DNA of 64,000 bases, taken from positions 1 to 64,000 of the forward strand of contig NZ_JPUA01000012.1 in assembly GCF_002211105.1 (NCBI RefSeq), given 5' to 3'. This document shows, one piece after another, positions 48,934-57,825 of the stretch. A model generated the notes under the pieces. It saw only the letters and a list, made by a program, of their open reading frames with translations. It was not told where the DNA came from and made no database searches. The stretch comes from Halomonas campaniensis. GTDB taxonomy: Bacteria > Pseudomonadota > Gammaproteobacteria > Pseudomonadales > Halomonadaceae. Positions within the stretch are counted from its first letter, which is position 1; every line of letters begins with the position of its first letter. Position numbers and translations under genes: made by a program.

Positions 48934-49689
48934 ATGAATGTATTGATCGTCTTGGCTCATCCTGAACGCAAGTCGTTCAATGGCGGCTTGGTGGATGTGG
49001 CGGTAAAACAGCTAGAGGACGCGGGTCATCAAGTTGAGGTGGGTGATCTCTATGCTGAACAGTTTGATCCGGTAGAGCACGCTGAGCAATATCCGCATAG
49101 CGCCGTGGCGTCGGACTACTTCTATCCCCTCAATGAGCAGCGGGCTCACTATCAGCAAGACACATTACCGCAGGATGTCCAGCGGGAGTTGGCGCGGTTG
49201 GAGTGGGCTGACTTGGTGATCTTCCAGTTCCCTTTATGGTGGCACGCCCAGCCCGCTATTTTGAAAGGCTGGTTTGATCGCGTACTGGTATATGGAGGGC
49301 GCTACACAAGCCGTATGCGTTACGATCATGGCTACTTTCGTGGCAAACGTGCCATGCTCTCAGTCACCGCTGGCTCTCCTGGAATAGCCTTTCAACCCTT
49401 TGGGCGTGCGGGTGATATGGTCGCCTGGCTATGGCCTATGCATGCTTCGCTCTACTATGTTGGCTTTGATGTACTCCCGCCTCAAGTAAGCTATGGCGTG
49501 CAGGGCGGTGGTATTGAGTATCAGAAAGAGGATGCTCTGCGGATCCATCTCAATGCCTGTAAAGAGTGCTGGGCCACGCGTCTTGCGCACTGGGAGCGTG
49601 AAAAGCCGATACCATTTGCCGGTTGGGAGGATTGGAACAGCGAAGGTGTACTGTGTGAGACAAGCCCTTGGCGCTGGCGGCTAGGCTAA
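48934..49689 (+). CDS. NAD(P)H dehydrogenase (quinone)/flavodoxin-fold oxidoreductase
   Basis: This 251-aa protein of the NQO1/KefF/MdaB-like flavodoxin-fold family begins VLIVLAHPERKSFNGGL, the flavin-phosphate-binding start. It has IFQFPLWWHAQPAILKGWFDRVLVYGGRY near residue 95 (key F-P-L-W-W, P-A-x-L-K-G-W-x-D-R-V). Such FAD or FMN enzymes reduce quinones or electrophiles by two electrons. It lies 88 bp from the divergent LysR remnant, which was probably its regulator; if so, its control is now altered. Confidence 0.9.
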   Translation: MNVLIVLAHPERKSFNGGLVDVAVKQLEDAGHQVEVGDLYAEQFDPVEHAEQYPHSAVASDYFYPLNEQRAHYQQDTLPQDVQRELARLEWADLVIFQFPLWWHAQPAILKGWFDRVLVYGGRYTSRMRYDHGYFRGKRAMLSVTAGSPGIAFQPFGRAGDMVAWLWPMHASLYYVGFDVLPPQVSYGVQGGGIEYQKEDALRIHLNACKECWATRLAHWEREKPIPFAGWEDWNSEGVLCETSPWRWRLG

Positions 49690-49789
49690 GCACGTATATT
49701 TCCTGGCGCCGTGATAAAGGCTCTGTTATCAAATCTTCTGTACACTTTGCGTACACAAAATAACGCCATGAGCGGGAGAGTTAACCGGT

Positions 49790-50269
49790 ATGCCCTTACA
49801 TTTTCGCTGGTTCAGATTCGATGAGCTTAGCACCCGCGATTTTTATGAGATTGTCAAAGCGCGAGAATCGGTGTTTGTGGTAGAGCAGCAGTGTGCTTAT
49901 CAGGAAGTGGATGAGCTGGATCCGCTCGCCTGGCATCTCCTGGCCACGGTAGGCGGGAAACTGGCCGCCTATATTCGTCTGCTGGGGCCGGGTGATAAGT
50001 TTGCCGAGCCCTCGATTGGTCGGGTGATGACCCTTACCGCCTTCCGCGGACATCAGTATGGGCGTGTGCTGATGAGTGAGGCGATTCGCTTCACCGAACA
50101 GACCTACCCTAGTCTCGGCATCAAGATTGGCGCACAGGTCTATCTAACCGCCTTCTATGAATCTTTCGGGTTTAAGGCCGTCAGTGAGTCCTATGATGAA
50201 GATGGCATACTGCATGTCGATATGCTGAAACCCGCCGTGTCGGCGTCTAAAAGCCCCTCTGTTAGCTGA
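49790..50269 (+). CDS. elaA: GNAT-family acetyltransferase, ElaA type
   Basis: The 159-aa ElaA-like GNAT protein shows the characteristic FYEIVKARESVFVVEQQCAYQEVDELDPLAWHLL near residue 20 (key R-x-x-V-F-V-V-E-Q and D-x-D). IGRVMTLTAFRGHQYGRVLM, the acetyl-CoA loop, lies near 80, and AFYESFGF near 125. Family members acetylate unknown small molecules or proteins. It is followed 22 bp later by bluB and may share its transcript. Confidence 0.87.
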   Translation: MPLHFRWFRFDELSTRDFYEIVKARESVFVVEQQCAYQEVDELDPLAWHLLATVGGKLAAYIRLLGPGDKFAEPSIGRVMTLTAFRGHQYGRVLMSEAIRFTEQTYPSLGIKIGAQVYLTAFYESFGFKAVSESYDEDGILHVDMLKPAVSASKSPSVS

Positions 50270-50291
50270 CGTAGCCGTAGGACGTTTCTTT

Positions 50292-50969
50292 ATGACTGTA
50301 TCGAATGGTCGTTTTACCGATAGTGAACGGCAAGGGGTTTACCGCGCCATCTTTGAGCGGCGCGACGTGCGCTCACAGTTTTTGCCTGACCCGGTTTCCC
50401 CTGATGTGCTGACCCGCCTGCTGGAAGCTGCGCATCATGCGCCTTCTGTGGGATTTATGCAGCCCTGGGATTTCATCGTGATTGAGAGTCGCGACGTCAG
50501 GGAGACGGTGCTGGCGATGTTTGAGCAAGAGAACCAGAAGGCCGCCGAGCGCTTTGAAGGTGAGCGTAAAGAGCATTATCGCAGCCTTAAGCTGCAAGGG
50601 ATTATGGAAAGCCCGCTTAATCTCTGCATTACCTGTGACCGCAGCCGAGGCGGCCCCCATGTGCTAGGGCGCAATAGCATTGTGGAAACCGACCTGTTTA
50701 GCACTTGTTTAGCCGTGCAAAACCTCTGGCTGGCAGCGCGGGCGGAAGGGATTGGCGTTGGTTGGGTGAGTATTCTTGACCAGGAGCAGCTGAGCACTGC
50801 GTTAAATCTGCCTGAGCACGTTTACCCGCTGGCTTATCTCTGCCTTGGCTACGTGAGTGAGTTTTTAGATCAGCCAGAGCTTGAAGCGCAAGGCTGGCGT
50901 TCCCGCCTGCCTTTAAGTGACTTGGTGCATGGCGATAAGTGGGGGCAGCCGTTTAGCAGTGGGTTGTGA
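50292..50969 (+). CDS. bluB: 5,6-dimethylbenzimidazole synthase BluB
   Basis: The 225-aa flavin-destroying enzyme converts reduced FMN and oxygen to 5,6-dimethylbenzimidazole, the lower ligand of cobalamin. It belongs to the nitroreductase fold and shows RRDVRSQFLPDPVSPDVLTRLLEAAHHAPSVGFMQPW (key RRDxRxxF and APSVGxMQPW) near residue 15. CDRSRGGPHVLGR, the BluB substrate segment, lies near 115, and GIGVGWVSIL near 153. No other cobalamin gene is adjacent. It is convergent with a diguanylate cyclase gene, 8 bp away. Confidence 0.9.
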   Translation: MTVSNGRFTDSERQGVYRAIFERRDVRSQFLPDPVSPDVLTRLLEAAHHAPSVGFMQPWDFIVIESRDVRETVLAMFEQENQKAAERFEGERKEHYRSLKLQGIMESPLNLCITCDRSRGGPHVLGRNSIVETDLFSTCLAVQNLWLAARAEGIGVGWVSILDQEQLSTALNLPEHVYPLAYLCLGYVSEFLDQPELEAQGWRSRLPLSDLVHGDKWGQPFSSGL

Positions 50970-50977
50970 GCACGCTT

Positions 50978-52498
50978 CTATAGGAAGGGCCTGCTTGCTG
51001 TGCCCAGTCCATCTGCCCATTGCTTACGGCGTTGGCTTTTATTTGCGTACATGCGCTCGTCTGCCAACGCAAACACCTGTTGGGCGGGAACTTCACTGGA
51101 GCTGGCGCAGCCTATGCTCACATGAAGCATGAGTTCTTCATGTTCACCGCTGGCGGTGTCGATAGTGCAGCGCTGTTCAGGCAAGTTTTCCTGGATCAAG
51201 TTGGCCATACGCCTAGCTGCCGTTAGGTCGGCAGAGGGGAACAGAATGACGAATTCATCGCCACCGTAGCGAGCCAGTATGTCGCTGTCTCTGCAGTGAA
51301 ATTGCAGGTACTGGGCAACGCAGGCAATTAGTTGGTCGCCTGCCACGTGCCCATAATGGTCGTTTACGTCCTTGAGCCTATCGACATCCAACATCAGCAC
51401 CGCAAAATCCAGGTTTGGCGTCTGCACCTTGCCCTGAATACTCATCTGCAGCGCTGATTCCAAAAAACCTCGGTTATAAAGCCCGGTGAGTCCGTCACGC
51501 TCAGCCGTTTTCTTCAGTTCCAAATGCAGCAATTTATTCTCGGTAGCTGCCGCCAGCTGGTCGGCAAACAGAGACAGTATTTGCTTCAAACCGTCGTCCC
51601 GGCTGGGAGCTTTCACAATCAGCCAGCCTTCATACATGCTTAGTCGGCCCGCCATCGACGCGACATACAGATTCTCGCCTTTATCTGTTTGTGGCAGTGT
51701 GGTTGGATCTCCTCCTTGCCCATGAACGTTTGTTAATAAAAATCTTAGGCGTTTTTCATCCTCTGAGCTTAGCCCTGCCACCGCTGCGAAGCGTGTCACT
51801 TCTGAACGCTGCCGTTCTTGTAAAAAAACCGCAAATCCGTAGTCGGGGAAGTGGGTCTGTAGGTGGTTTAAGGAGTCAACCAGCAGAGTATGGATATTGG
51901 TCGCGCGATTTGCGACGGCTCCTAGATCAAGCAGGGCGTGGAAGACTCTGTTTTGAAACCTTATCTCGCCTATGCTGCGGCCAATCTTGCGATTCTGACT
52001 GTAGGTGACGCGGCCAATGGTTAGAAAATAGACCACTGCCCCGGCCCATTGGTAGATGTCTAAACGGTTGCTTACATAGGGACGAAAAGTGAACCCCGTT
52101 AGGGCGCTTCCAAACAAAGCTGCAAGAATGAAAAGTCCGGCTGCAATAAGCATTTTCCGCACTCCACCGACCACCAAATTATTCATCAAACAGGCAAGCC
52201 CAATGGTGATGGTCGCTAAAACGTAAAAATCCAGTACGCTGCACCAAAAACCAAATAGCAGGCTGTCAAAGAGGAGGTTTCTGAACTCGGCACGCTTGGA
52301 GTTCTGGGCGTGTGCTGCAAGCGCATAGGCAACGCCGGGCCATAGTAGTAGCAACATCCCGGGTAGAATAAGCGTCCAGCCGCTGCCTTCTACAACGGCG
52401 ATCCATACGGTTAGCCCGAAGGTATGGCAAAAGGCAAAAATGCGTGGGGCAATTATTGCCAATGCAAGACGGTGTGGGCGTCTCAAAGAAGGTTGCAT
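50978..52498 (-). CDS. Membrane diguanylate cyclase: MASE2-GAF-like-GGDEF
   Basis: This 506-aa inner-membrane enzyme synthesises cyclic di-GMP from two GTP. The N-terminal MASE2 sensor (about residues 10-170) includes WPGVAYALAAH and RAEFRNLLFDSLLFGFW. A GAF-like linker (about 185-335) follows, then the GGDEF domain (about 345-490) with intact ARYGGDEFVILF. An RxxD inhibitory site (RDSD) lies exactly five residues before GGDEF, implying product feedback. The domain order suggests membrane or ligand sensing coupled to c-di-GMP. No EAL domain is present. It is convergent with bluB. Confidence 0.92.
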   Translation of the reverse strand: MQPSLRRPHRLALAIIAPRIFAFCHTFGLTVWIAVVEGSGWTLILPGMLLLLWPGVAYALAAHAQNSKRAEFRNLLFDSLLFGFWCSVLDFYVLATITIGLACLMNNLVVGGVRKMLIAAGLFILAALFGSALTGFTFRPYVSNRLDIYQWAGAVVYFLTIGRVTYSQNRKIGRSIGEIRFQNRVFHALLDLGAVANRATNIHTLLVDSLNHLQTHFPDYGFAVFLQERQRSEVTRFAAVAGLSSEDEKRLRFLLTNVHGQGGDPTTLPQTDKGENLYVASMAGRLSMYEGWLIVKAPSRDDGLKQILSLFADQLAAATENKLLHLELKKTAERDGLTGLYNRGFLESALQMSIQGKVQTPNLDFAVLMLDVDRLKDVNDHYGHVAGDQLIACVAQYLQFHCRDSDILARYGGDEFVILFPSADLTAARRMANLIQENLPEQRCTIDTASGEHEELMLHVSIGCASSSEVPAQQVFALADERMYANKSQRRKQWADGLGTASRPFL

Positions 52499-52613
52499 TC
52501 GTGAGTCTTTATTTAACGTTATTTGACCAACAGACTAGCACCTAAGTGGCTAAGAAGCCCTATCCTGGCGTCAGACGAATAGTGCGTTTCATTCTCATAA
52601 GTTGCAGACAGTG

Positions 52614-53597
52614 TCAGGGCGTATCGATTGGATATGATGAAGCTGTCTCGCAACTGGCCAGTAAATGGTTGGCGTGCTCGCGAAGTGCCGCTTTGAGGCC
52701 ATCTGGCTTGAGAACGGTAAATCGAAACGGGAGCTGTGCCAGCCAATAGGCAAACCACTCGAAGCTGTCGGTTCGGGTGGTGAGCAGTAATCCACCGTCA
52801 ACCTCCTCAAACGGGCCTGTACAGAAAAATCGGTTCTCAACGTCAGCGGACACGGCATGATCGATGTGTAGCACCAGTGATACTTCATGAGTTGGCCCCC
52901 AGGAGCTGAGGCTTTCGCTCAAAAAATCGGCTGCATTGAAGTGAGCGGGTCGTATGAAAGTAGCATCGAGCAGGTGGACACCGCTGATACGATCCAGCCT
53001 AAATGAGCGCATGGCGCCCCTCAGGTGGCAAAAACCAACGGCATACCACCGGCCCTGTTGGAAAACCAGTCCGTAGGGGTCGATCCGACGCTCAATCTGA
53101 TCGTGCTGCGGAGAGTGGTAGATCAGCCCGACGGTTCGCATGGCTTCAGTGGCTTTCGTCAGCGTCTCAAGTGCACGGTCATCACGGCTGGGTTCACGCC
53201 GGGGTAATATCACCTGAGTGGTCTCACTGATACCGCGCACCCGTCTTTTTAACTTCGCAGGCATCACTCGTTCGAGCTTTGCTTGCACGCTGGCAATGGC
53301 AGGCGCTGCGTTCGTCATACCCAGCTGGCTGGCGGCCACTAAGCCTAGAGAAACGGCGAACGTCTCTTCGTCGGTAAACATCATCGGTGGCAGCTTGAAG
53401 CCAGCCACCAGTCGATAGCCACCGTAGCGCCCCTGTTCGGTCACTATCGGCACACCTATATCTTCCAGCGCCGTAATGTAACGCCGTATAGTACGTCGAT
53501 CCACGCCCAGGCGTTCGGCCAACTCTGCGCCGCCCATCTGACCATTAGCCTGCAGCAACTCAAGCACCGCAAGTATGCGTGTTGTGGGGCCTGCCAT
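52614..53597 (-). CDS. YafY-family regulator with HTH and WYL domain
   Basis: The 327-aa transcriptional regulator has an N-terminal HTH_11-type winged helix (ILAVLELLQANGQMGGAELAERLGVDRRTIRRYI, about residues 8-41) and a WYL ligand-binding domain near 140-220. The latter appears as DPYGLVFQQGRWYAVGFCHLRGAMRSFRLDRI, with key GRWY-x-x-G and R-x-F-R-x-D-R. ATG 53597 (MAGPTTRIL) is preferred to the longer frame. It diverges from a glutathione S-transferase gene 148 bp away and is its likely regulator. WYL domains sense nucleic acids or small ligands; the effector here is unknown. Confidence 0.88.
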   Translation of the reverse strand: MAGPTTRILAVLELLQANGQMGGAELAERLGVDRRTIRRYITALEDIGVPIVTEQGRYGGYRLVAGFKLPPMMFTDEETFAVSLGLVAASQLGMTNAAPAIASVQAKLERVMPAKLKRRVRGISETTQVILPRREPSRDDRALETLTKATEAMRTVGLIYHSPQHDQIERRIDPYGLVFQQGRWYAVGFCHLRGAMRSFRLDRISGVHLLDATFIRPAHFNAADFLSESLSSWGPTHEVSLVLHIDHAVSADVENRFFCTGPFEEVDGGLLLTTRTDSFEWFAYWLAQLPFRFTVLKPDGLKAALREHANHLLASCETASSYPIDTP

Positions 53598-53745
53598 TAG
53601 CGCCTCCTTCCTCAAGCCATCGTTAAAGTCTTGCAGAAAAATGCATTGTTGCTTTTATTTAGGACGGATTATCACCTATTAACACACTAATCTGATCTGG
53701 CAGTACCTTATGTCACCGAAAAATTGACTGAAAAAGGAGCCTAAT

Positions 53746-54381
53746 ATGTCAGAGCTAACGTTTTACACTCACCCTATGTCTCGCGGGCGCGTGGTGCGCT
53801 GGATGCTGGAAGAAGTAGGCATAGCCTACTCGGTAAAGGCGATGGAGTTCGGCCCCGAGATGAAAACCGAAGACTACTTGGCCATCAACCCCATGGGGAA
53901 AGTGCCTGCCATCAAACATGGCAACACTGTGGTGACGGAAGTAGCGGCTATCTGCGCGTACCTGGCAGATCAGTTTCCAGATAAAAAGCTGTCACCGTCC
54001 CCGCAATCTCCCGAACGTGGCGTTTACTATCGCTGGCTGTTTTTTATGGCGGGCCCGTTCGAAATGGCCACCAGCGCCATGACTTATGATTGGAAAATCG
54101 ACAGCAGCAACGCACAGGCTGTCGGCTGTGGACAAGTGGAAGACAGTATCAATACGCTTGAAAAAGCACTCACTGAAAATGCTTATATCTGCGGCGATCA
54201 GTTTACTGCGGCAGATATCTTGGTTAGTAGTTATCTCTGGTGGGAAACGATGCAGAAGAACATCCCGCCCAACGAGGTGTTCAAGCAGTACATTGAGCGC
54301 ATGGAAAGCAGGCCAGCAGCCAAGCGTGCCAATGAGTTGGATGATGAACTGGCTAAGCACTTAAAGCCTGTGACCGCCTGA
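53746..54381 (+). CDS. Glutathione S-transferase
   Basis: The 211-aa GST has an N-terminal thioredoxin-like domain (ELTFYTHPMSRGRVVRWMLEEVGIAY, candidate catalytic Ser near residue 12). The cis-proline/gamma-glutamyl loop MGKVPAIKHGNTVVTEVAAICAYLAD lies near 50-75, and an all-helical C-terminal domain contains FTAADILVSSYLWW near 160. It conjugates glutathione to electrophiles in the cytoplasm. An AAAGGAG site precedes the start. It diverges from the WYL regulator, which probably controls it. Confidence 0.92.
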   Translation: MSELTFYTHPMSRGRVVRWMLEEVGIAYSVKAMEFGPEMKTEDYLAINPMGKVPAIKHGNTVVTEVAAICAYLADQFPDKKLSPSPQSPERGVYYRWLFFMAGPFEMATSAMTYDWKIDSSNAQAVGCGQVEDSINTLEKALTENAYICGDQFTAADILVSSYLWWETMQKNIPPNEVFKQYIERMESRPAAKRANELDDELAKHLKPVTA

Positions 54382-54581
54382 TGAATTGACTGTGTTGCTG
54401 CCCAGCCCTTAAGCGAACAGGGCTTGCAAGGTGAGATTAGCCCTACCTGGTTGCAGTTTTTTTGACAGCGCATGGCGGTGAGATCTCTGGCTAGCGGCGT
54501 GTGCAGGAGGTATCGGCGCTAGCCAGCCTACCCATATATCGCTACTGTATTTGCTTGTGCTAAATAAGACAGGCGCCACTT

Positions 54582-55058
54582 ATGCAATGCGATATCATTC
54601 TCCAGCGGCTAAGAGCCGACGATCCTAACGCTGAAATAGTCGCGGGCTGGACATTTGAGTCCTGGGGGCATTTGCACCCAGGCTTAACGCTGGAAGAGGC
54701 TATTGAGCGTTTCAAGGCCGAATGTGGCCAGGGCGGTGTGCCCTCAATCTTTGTGGCGATGCAAGGCGAAACCCCTGTGGGAACCGCCAGCCTCATTGCT
54801 GATGATATGAGTATTCGCCGCGAATTTACCCCCTGGCTGGCCTCCGTATTCGTTGTGCCTGAATGGCGGGGGCAGGGTATTGCCTCTGCATTGGTGCGCC
54901 GGATAGAAGCCGAAGCAGCTACGCATGGCTTTGAGCGCTTCTATCTCTATACACCTGATCAACAGGCGCTTTATCGACGGCTGGGGTGGCAGGCGTTAGA
55001 AAGCCTTGAGTACCGGGGCGAGACCGTCACAGTGATGTCACGGCAGTTGGGGCTTTAA
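54582..55058 (+). CDS. GNAT-family N-acetyltransferase
   Basis: This 158-aa GNAT protein has acetyl-CoA motif A in LASVFVVPEWRGQGIASALVRRIEAEA (about residues 86-112; key V-P-x-x-R-G-Q-G-I) and ALYRRLGWQALE near 128. It starts 200 bp after the GST gene with no strong terminator between, and ends 9 bp before a LysR gene, so the two downstream genes are probably co-transcribed. The substrate is unknown. Confidence 0.87.
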   Translation: MQCDIILQRLRADDPNAEIVAGWTFESWGHLHPGLTLEEAIERFKAECGQGGVPSIFVAMQGETPVGTASLIADDMSIRREFTPWLASVFVVPEWRGQGIASALVRRIEAEAATHGFERFYLYTPDQQALYRRLGWQALESLEYRGETVTVMSRQLGL

Positions 55059-55067
55059 GGGGCACTT

Positions 55068-55979
55068 ATGATCAGTGGCCGCGCATTACGCTATTTCGAT
55101 ACTGTGGCCCAGTGTCGTTCGCTGCGCCAAGCCGCTGCCCAGCTGCATATCGCCCCCACGGCGATTAGCCGCCAGATCGATTTACTCGAACACCAGCTTG
55201 GCGCACCGCTCATTGAGCGCGGCCCCAACGGCATTAGCCTGACGGCGGCCGGGGAGTTGTTAGCTGCCCAGGCGCAGCGTACTCTCCGAGACCTAGAGCG
55301 GGTTCAGGAACATATTGCCGATTTGAAGGGCTTGCGAACTGGTAGGGTCAGTTTGCAGGTGGCGGAAGGCGTTGTGGCTGGCCTGTTAGCCCCAGCGTTA
55401 GCCAAGATGGGGCAGCGCTATCCTCATTTGAGTTTTGATATCGGAATCGCCAGCGCCAGCCAAATGGTGGAGGCACTGCGCCGAGGCGATGCGGATATTG
55501 GCCTGTCGTTCTTTATGCCCCGCCATGATGACATTGTGCCTTTTGCCAGCGCCGAGTTACATCACCATGCCGTGATAGCCCCGAATCATCCCCTGGCCTC
55601 AGCTACTGAGGTAAGCCTTCACACCTTGGCAGAGCACCGGCTGATTCTGCCTGATGAATCCTATGGTGTGCGCCAAGCGCTGGAACACGCCGCTCATCAG
55701 GCTGGCGTTGCTCTGGCCCCTACCTTCAAGACCGCCTCACTGGAAACTCAAAAAGCACTCGCCCTTAACGGCGCGGGCGTTCTGGTATTGCCACCGATGG
55801 CGGTAGCTCGGGAGTGCCAATTGGGTCAACTCGTTAGCATTCCCTTATCTCCTTTAGAGCTTGAAGCAGCGCGGGTAGATCTCTGCGTTTATCGCCATCG
55901 CCAGCGTAGTTTTGCCACCGAGGCGTGCCTTTCGTTGCTGGCAAGTGCCTTACAAACACTGCAATCTCCGTCATCTTGA
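55068..55979 (+). CDS. LysR-family transcriptional regulator
   Basis: The 303-aa LysR regulator has an N-terminal winged helix (ALRYFDTVAQCRSLRQAAAQLHIAPTAISRQIDLLEHQL, about residues 6-44, key A-A-x-x-L and S-R-x-I-x-x-L-E). A periplasmic-binding-protein-like effector domain spans about 90-300. It precedes a plus-strand amidase gene by 150 bp rather than being divergent from it, and may control the amidase/symporter group. The effector is unknown. Confidence 0.9.
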   Translation: MISGRALRYFDTVAQCRSLRQAAAQLHIAPTAISRQIDLLEHQLGAPLIERGPNGISLTAAGELLAAQAQRTLRDLERVQEHIADLKGLRTGRVSLQVAEGVVAGLLAPALAKMGQRYPHLSFDIGIASASQMVEALRRGDADIGLSFFMPRHDDIVPFASAELHHHAVIAPNHPLASATEVSLHTLAEHRLILPDESYGVRQALEHAAHQAGVALAPTFKTASLETQKALALNGAGVLVLPPMAVARECQLGQLVSIPLSPLELEAARVDLCVYRHRQRSFATEACLSLLASALQTLQSPSS

Positions 55980-56129
55980 AAGATATTGAAAGAAGATCCT
56001 GAAAGAATAGAGTGCACACAAAAAGTGGACACGCTGAAGTCAATATTGAAATAGCAGAGTGCGCTATGTGGGTTCATGCTGAGGTTATTGATAGCAACAG
56101 TCTGATAACAACAGCAAAAAGGTAATGTG

Positions 56130-57539
56130 ATGCCTGAACTACACCAACTCACCGCCACTCAATTAATTGATGGCTACCGCGCTAAAACGTTTTCCCCTTA
56201 TGAGCTGGCGGATGCCTTGGTTAAGCATGTAGCCCGGTGGGAGCCGCACATTAACGCGCTGTATGCCTATCAGCCCGATGGCTTCATGCAAGCAGCAGAA
56301 GCGTCTACCCAGCGCTGGGCAAAAGGCGAGCCAAGCGGCGCTTTGGATGGTGTCCCGGTCACCCTTAAAGAGTTGATTGCAACGAAAGGTATGCCGGTAC
56401 CGGTAGGCACCGGTCTGGGAGAGCAGACGGCTGCCACTGAGGATGCCCCACCAGCCGCGCGTCTAGCAGAAGACAACGCCTTGCTGTTGGCAAAAACTAC
56501 CTGCCCCGATTTTGGCATGCTCTCATCCGGGCTCTCGTCGTTTCATGGTTTAACCCGCAACCCCTGGAACTTAGCCTGTAATACCGGCGGTTCAAGCGCG
56601 GGGGCGGGCGCTGCGGCGGCCGCGGGGCTTGGGCCGCTGCATGTGGGCACCGATATTGGTGGCTCGGTACGCCTGCCAGCGGCGTGGTGCGGCGTCATCG
56701 GCTTTAAGCCCACCCTAGGCCGGGTACCGATAGACCCTTATTATGTAGGCCGCTGTGCTGGGCCAATGACTCGTAGCGTCGAGGATGCCGCGCTTATGAT
56801 GATAGCGCTTGCTCGTACGGATCGGCGCGACGCGATGCGCCTGCCGCCGGAAACGGTTGACTGGATGGATCTGGAACTCGACGTTAAAGGTTTGCGAGTG
56901 GGTGTGATGATGGAGGCGGGTTGCGGGTTAGCTTTGGATGATGAGATTCGCCACCACGTAGAACAGACCGCAAAGCAGTTGGAAGCCGCTGGGGCAACGC
57001 TGGTGCCGCTGGCGCCAGTGCTGACCCGGGAAATGCTGGATGGGCTGGATCACTTCTGGCAAGCCCGACAGTGGAGCGAGCTGTTAAAGCTCTCGCCAGA
57101 AGAGCGTGAGCAGGTATTGCCCGCCATTTTAGCCTGGGCCGACGCTGGCGCGCGCTTAAGTGGCGTAGAGGCGGTGCAAGGTTTTCAGCAAACCATGGTG
57201 ATGCGACGCGCCACCGAAGCCGTGTTTGATAAGGTCGATGCGGTGATGTCACCCACCACACCCAACATTGCCTTTCCGGCCGAGTGGCCATCGCCCACCA
57301 ACGATCCGCGCCAGCCCTTTGAGCATATTGCCTATACCGTGCCGTGGAATATGGGTGAGCAGCCTGCGATCTCGCTCAATGCGGGATTTAGCCGTGGAGA
57401 TATGCCCATTGGCGTGCAGTTGGTTGGCCCACGTTTTGCCGATCACTTTGTGCTGAAGCTTGCGCGGCAATTAGAAGCGCGCTTAGCCTTGCCAGCTCGC
57501 TGGCCTGCGCTGCCAGACGGTAAATCGGCTGTTCTATAA
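56130..57539 (+). CDS. Amidase signature-family hydrolase
   Basis: The 469-aa amidase has the Ser-cisSer-Lys triad: Lys near 80 (VPVTLKELIATKG), cis-Ser near 155 (NTGGSSAGAGAAAA) and nucleophile Ser near 179 (GTDIGGSVRLPA). Family members hydrolyse amides, including amino-acid amides, nitrile-derived amides and aryl amides. ATG 56130 is used rather than GTG 56127. It is followed by a small two-helix protein and a sodium:solute symporter, which may import the amide or take up the released acid. The precise substrate is unknown. It is not GatA: no GatB/C are adjacent and the length and sequence differ. Confidence 0.88.
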   Translation: MPELHQLTATQLIDGYRAKTFSPYELADALVKHVARWEPHINALYAYQPDGFMQAAEASTQRWAKGEPSGALDGVPVTLKELIATKGMPVPVGTGLGEQTAATEDAPPAARLAEDNALLLAKTTCPDFGMLSSGLSSFHGLTRNPWNLACNTGGSSAGAGAAAAAGLGPLHVGTDIGGSVRLPAAWCGVIGFKPTLGRVPIDPYYVGRCAGPMTRSVEDAALMMIALARTDRRDAMRLPPETVDWMDLELDVKGLRVGVMMEAGCGLALDDEIRHHVEQTAKQLEAAGATLVPLAPVLTREMLDGLDHFWQARQWSELLKLSPEEREQVLPAILAWADAGARLSGVEAVQGFQQTMVMRRATEAVFDKVDAVMSPTTPNIAFPAEWPSPTNDPRQPFEHIAYTVPWNMGEQPAISLNAGFSRGDMPIGVQLVGPRFADHFVLKLARQLEARLALPARWPALPDGKSAVL

Positions 57540-57550
57540 AATCACTTTTA

Positions 57551-57580
57551 AAAAACGGTCTTTAAAAACGGTCTTTAAAA
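57551..57580 (+). repeat. 13-bp tandem repeat, 2.3 copies
   Basis: aaaaacggtcttt occurs at 57551-57563 and again at 57564-57576, followed by aaaa. It fills the 58-bp gap between the amidase stop and the next start codon. It could form a weak AT-rich transcriptional pause, but has no stem. Confidence 0.75.
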
Positions 57581-57597
57581 ACTAAGGGGGAACTCTT

Positions 57598-57825
57598 ATG
57601 GGACGTTTGTTGGTGCTGCCTACCTCCCGAGCGGGCTGGGGGCTGTTAATTGCGTTTGTGGCGCTGGTGCTGGCAGGCACATGGCCGGTGATTGGTTTAG
57701 TGAACCGGGCCACCTTGGTGATGGGCTTGCCGCTGATAGTTGTGTGGAGCTACCTGGTAATTTTTGCCTGCGTGGTGGTGATGCTGATCGGCAACCGCAT
57801 TGTGGAGCGAGATGACCATGAATAG
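57598..57825 (+). CDS. Small two-helix membrane protein, DUF3311-like symporter partner
   Basis: The 75-aa protein has two membrane helices (about residues 14-33 and 41-63) joined by VNRATLVMGLPLIVVW, reminiscent of DUF3311 proteins that precede sodium:solute symporters (key N-R-x-x-x-x-x-G-L-P). An AAGGGGGA site precedes the start. The 3' end overlaps the symporter start by 8 bp, indicating translational coupling. It is probably a small auxiliary subunit; its mechanism is unknown. Confidence 0.75.
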   Translation: MGRLLVLPTSRAGWGLLIAFVALVLAGTWPVIGLVNRATLVMGLPLIVVWSYLVIFACVVVMLIGNRIVERDDHE

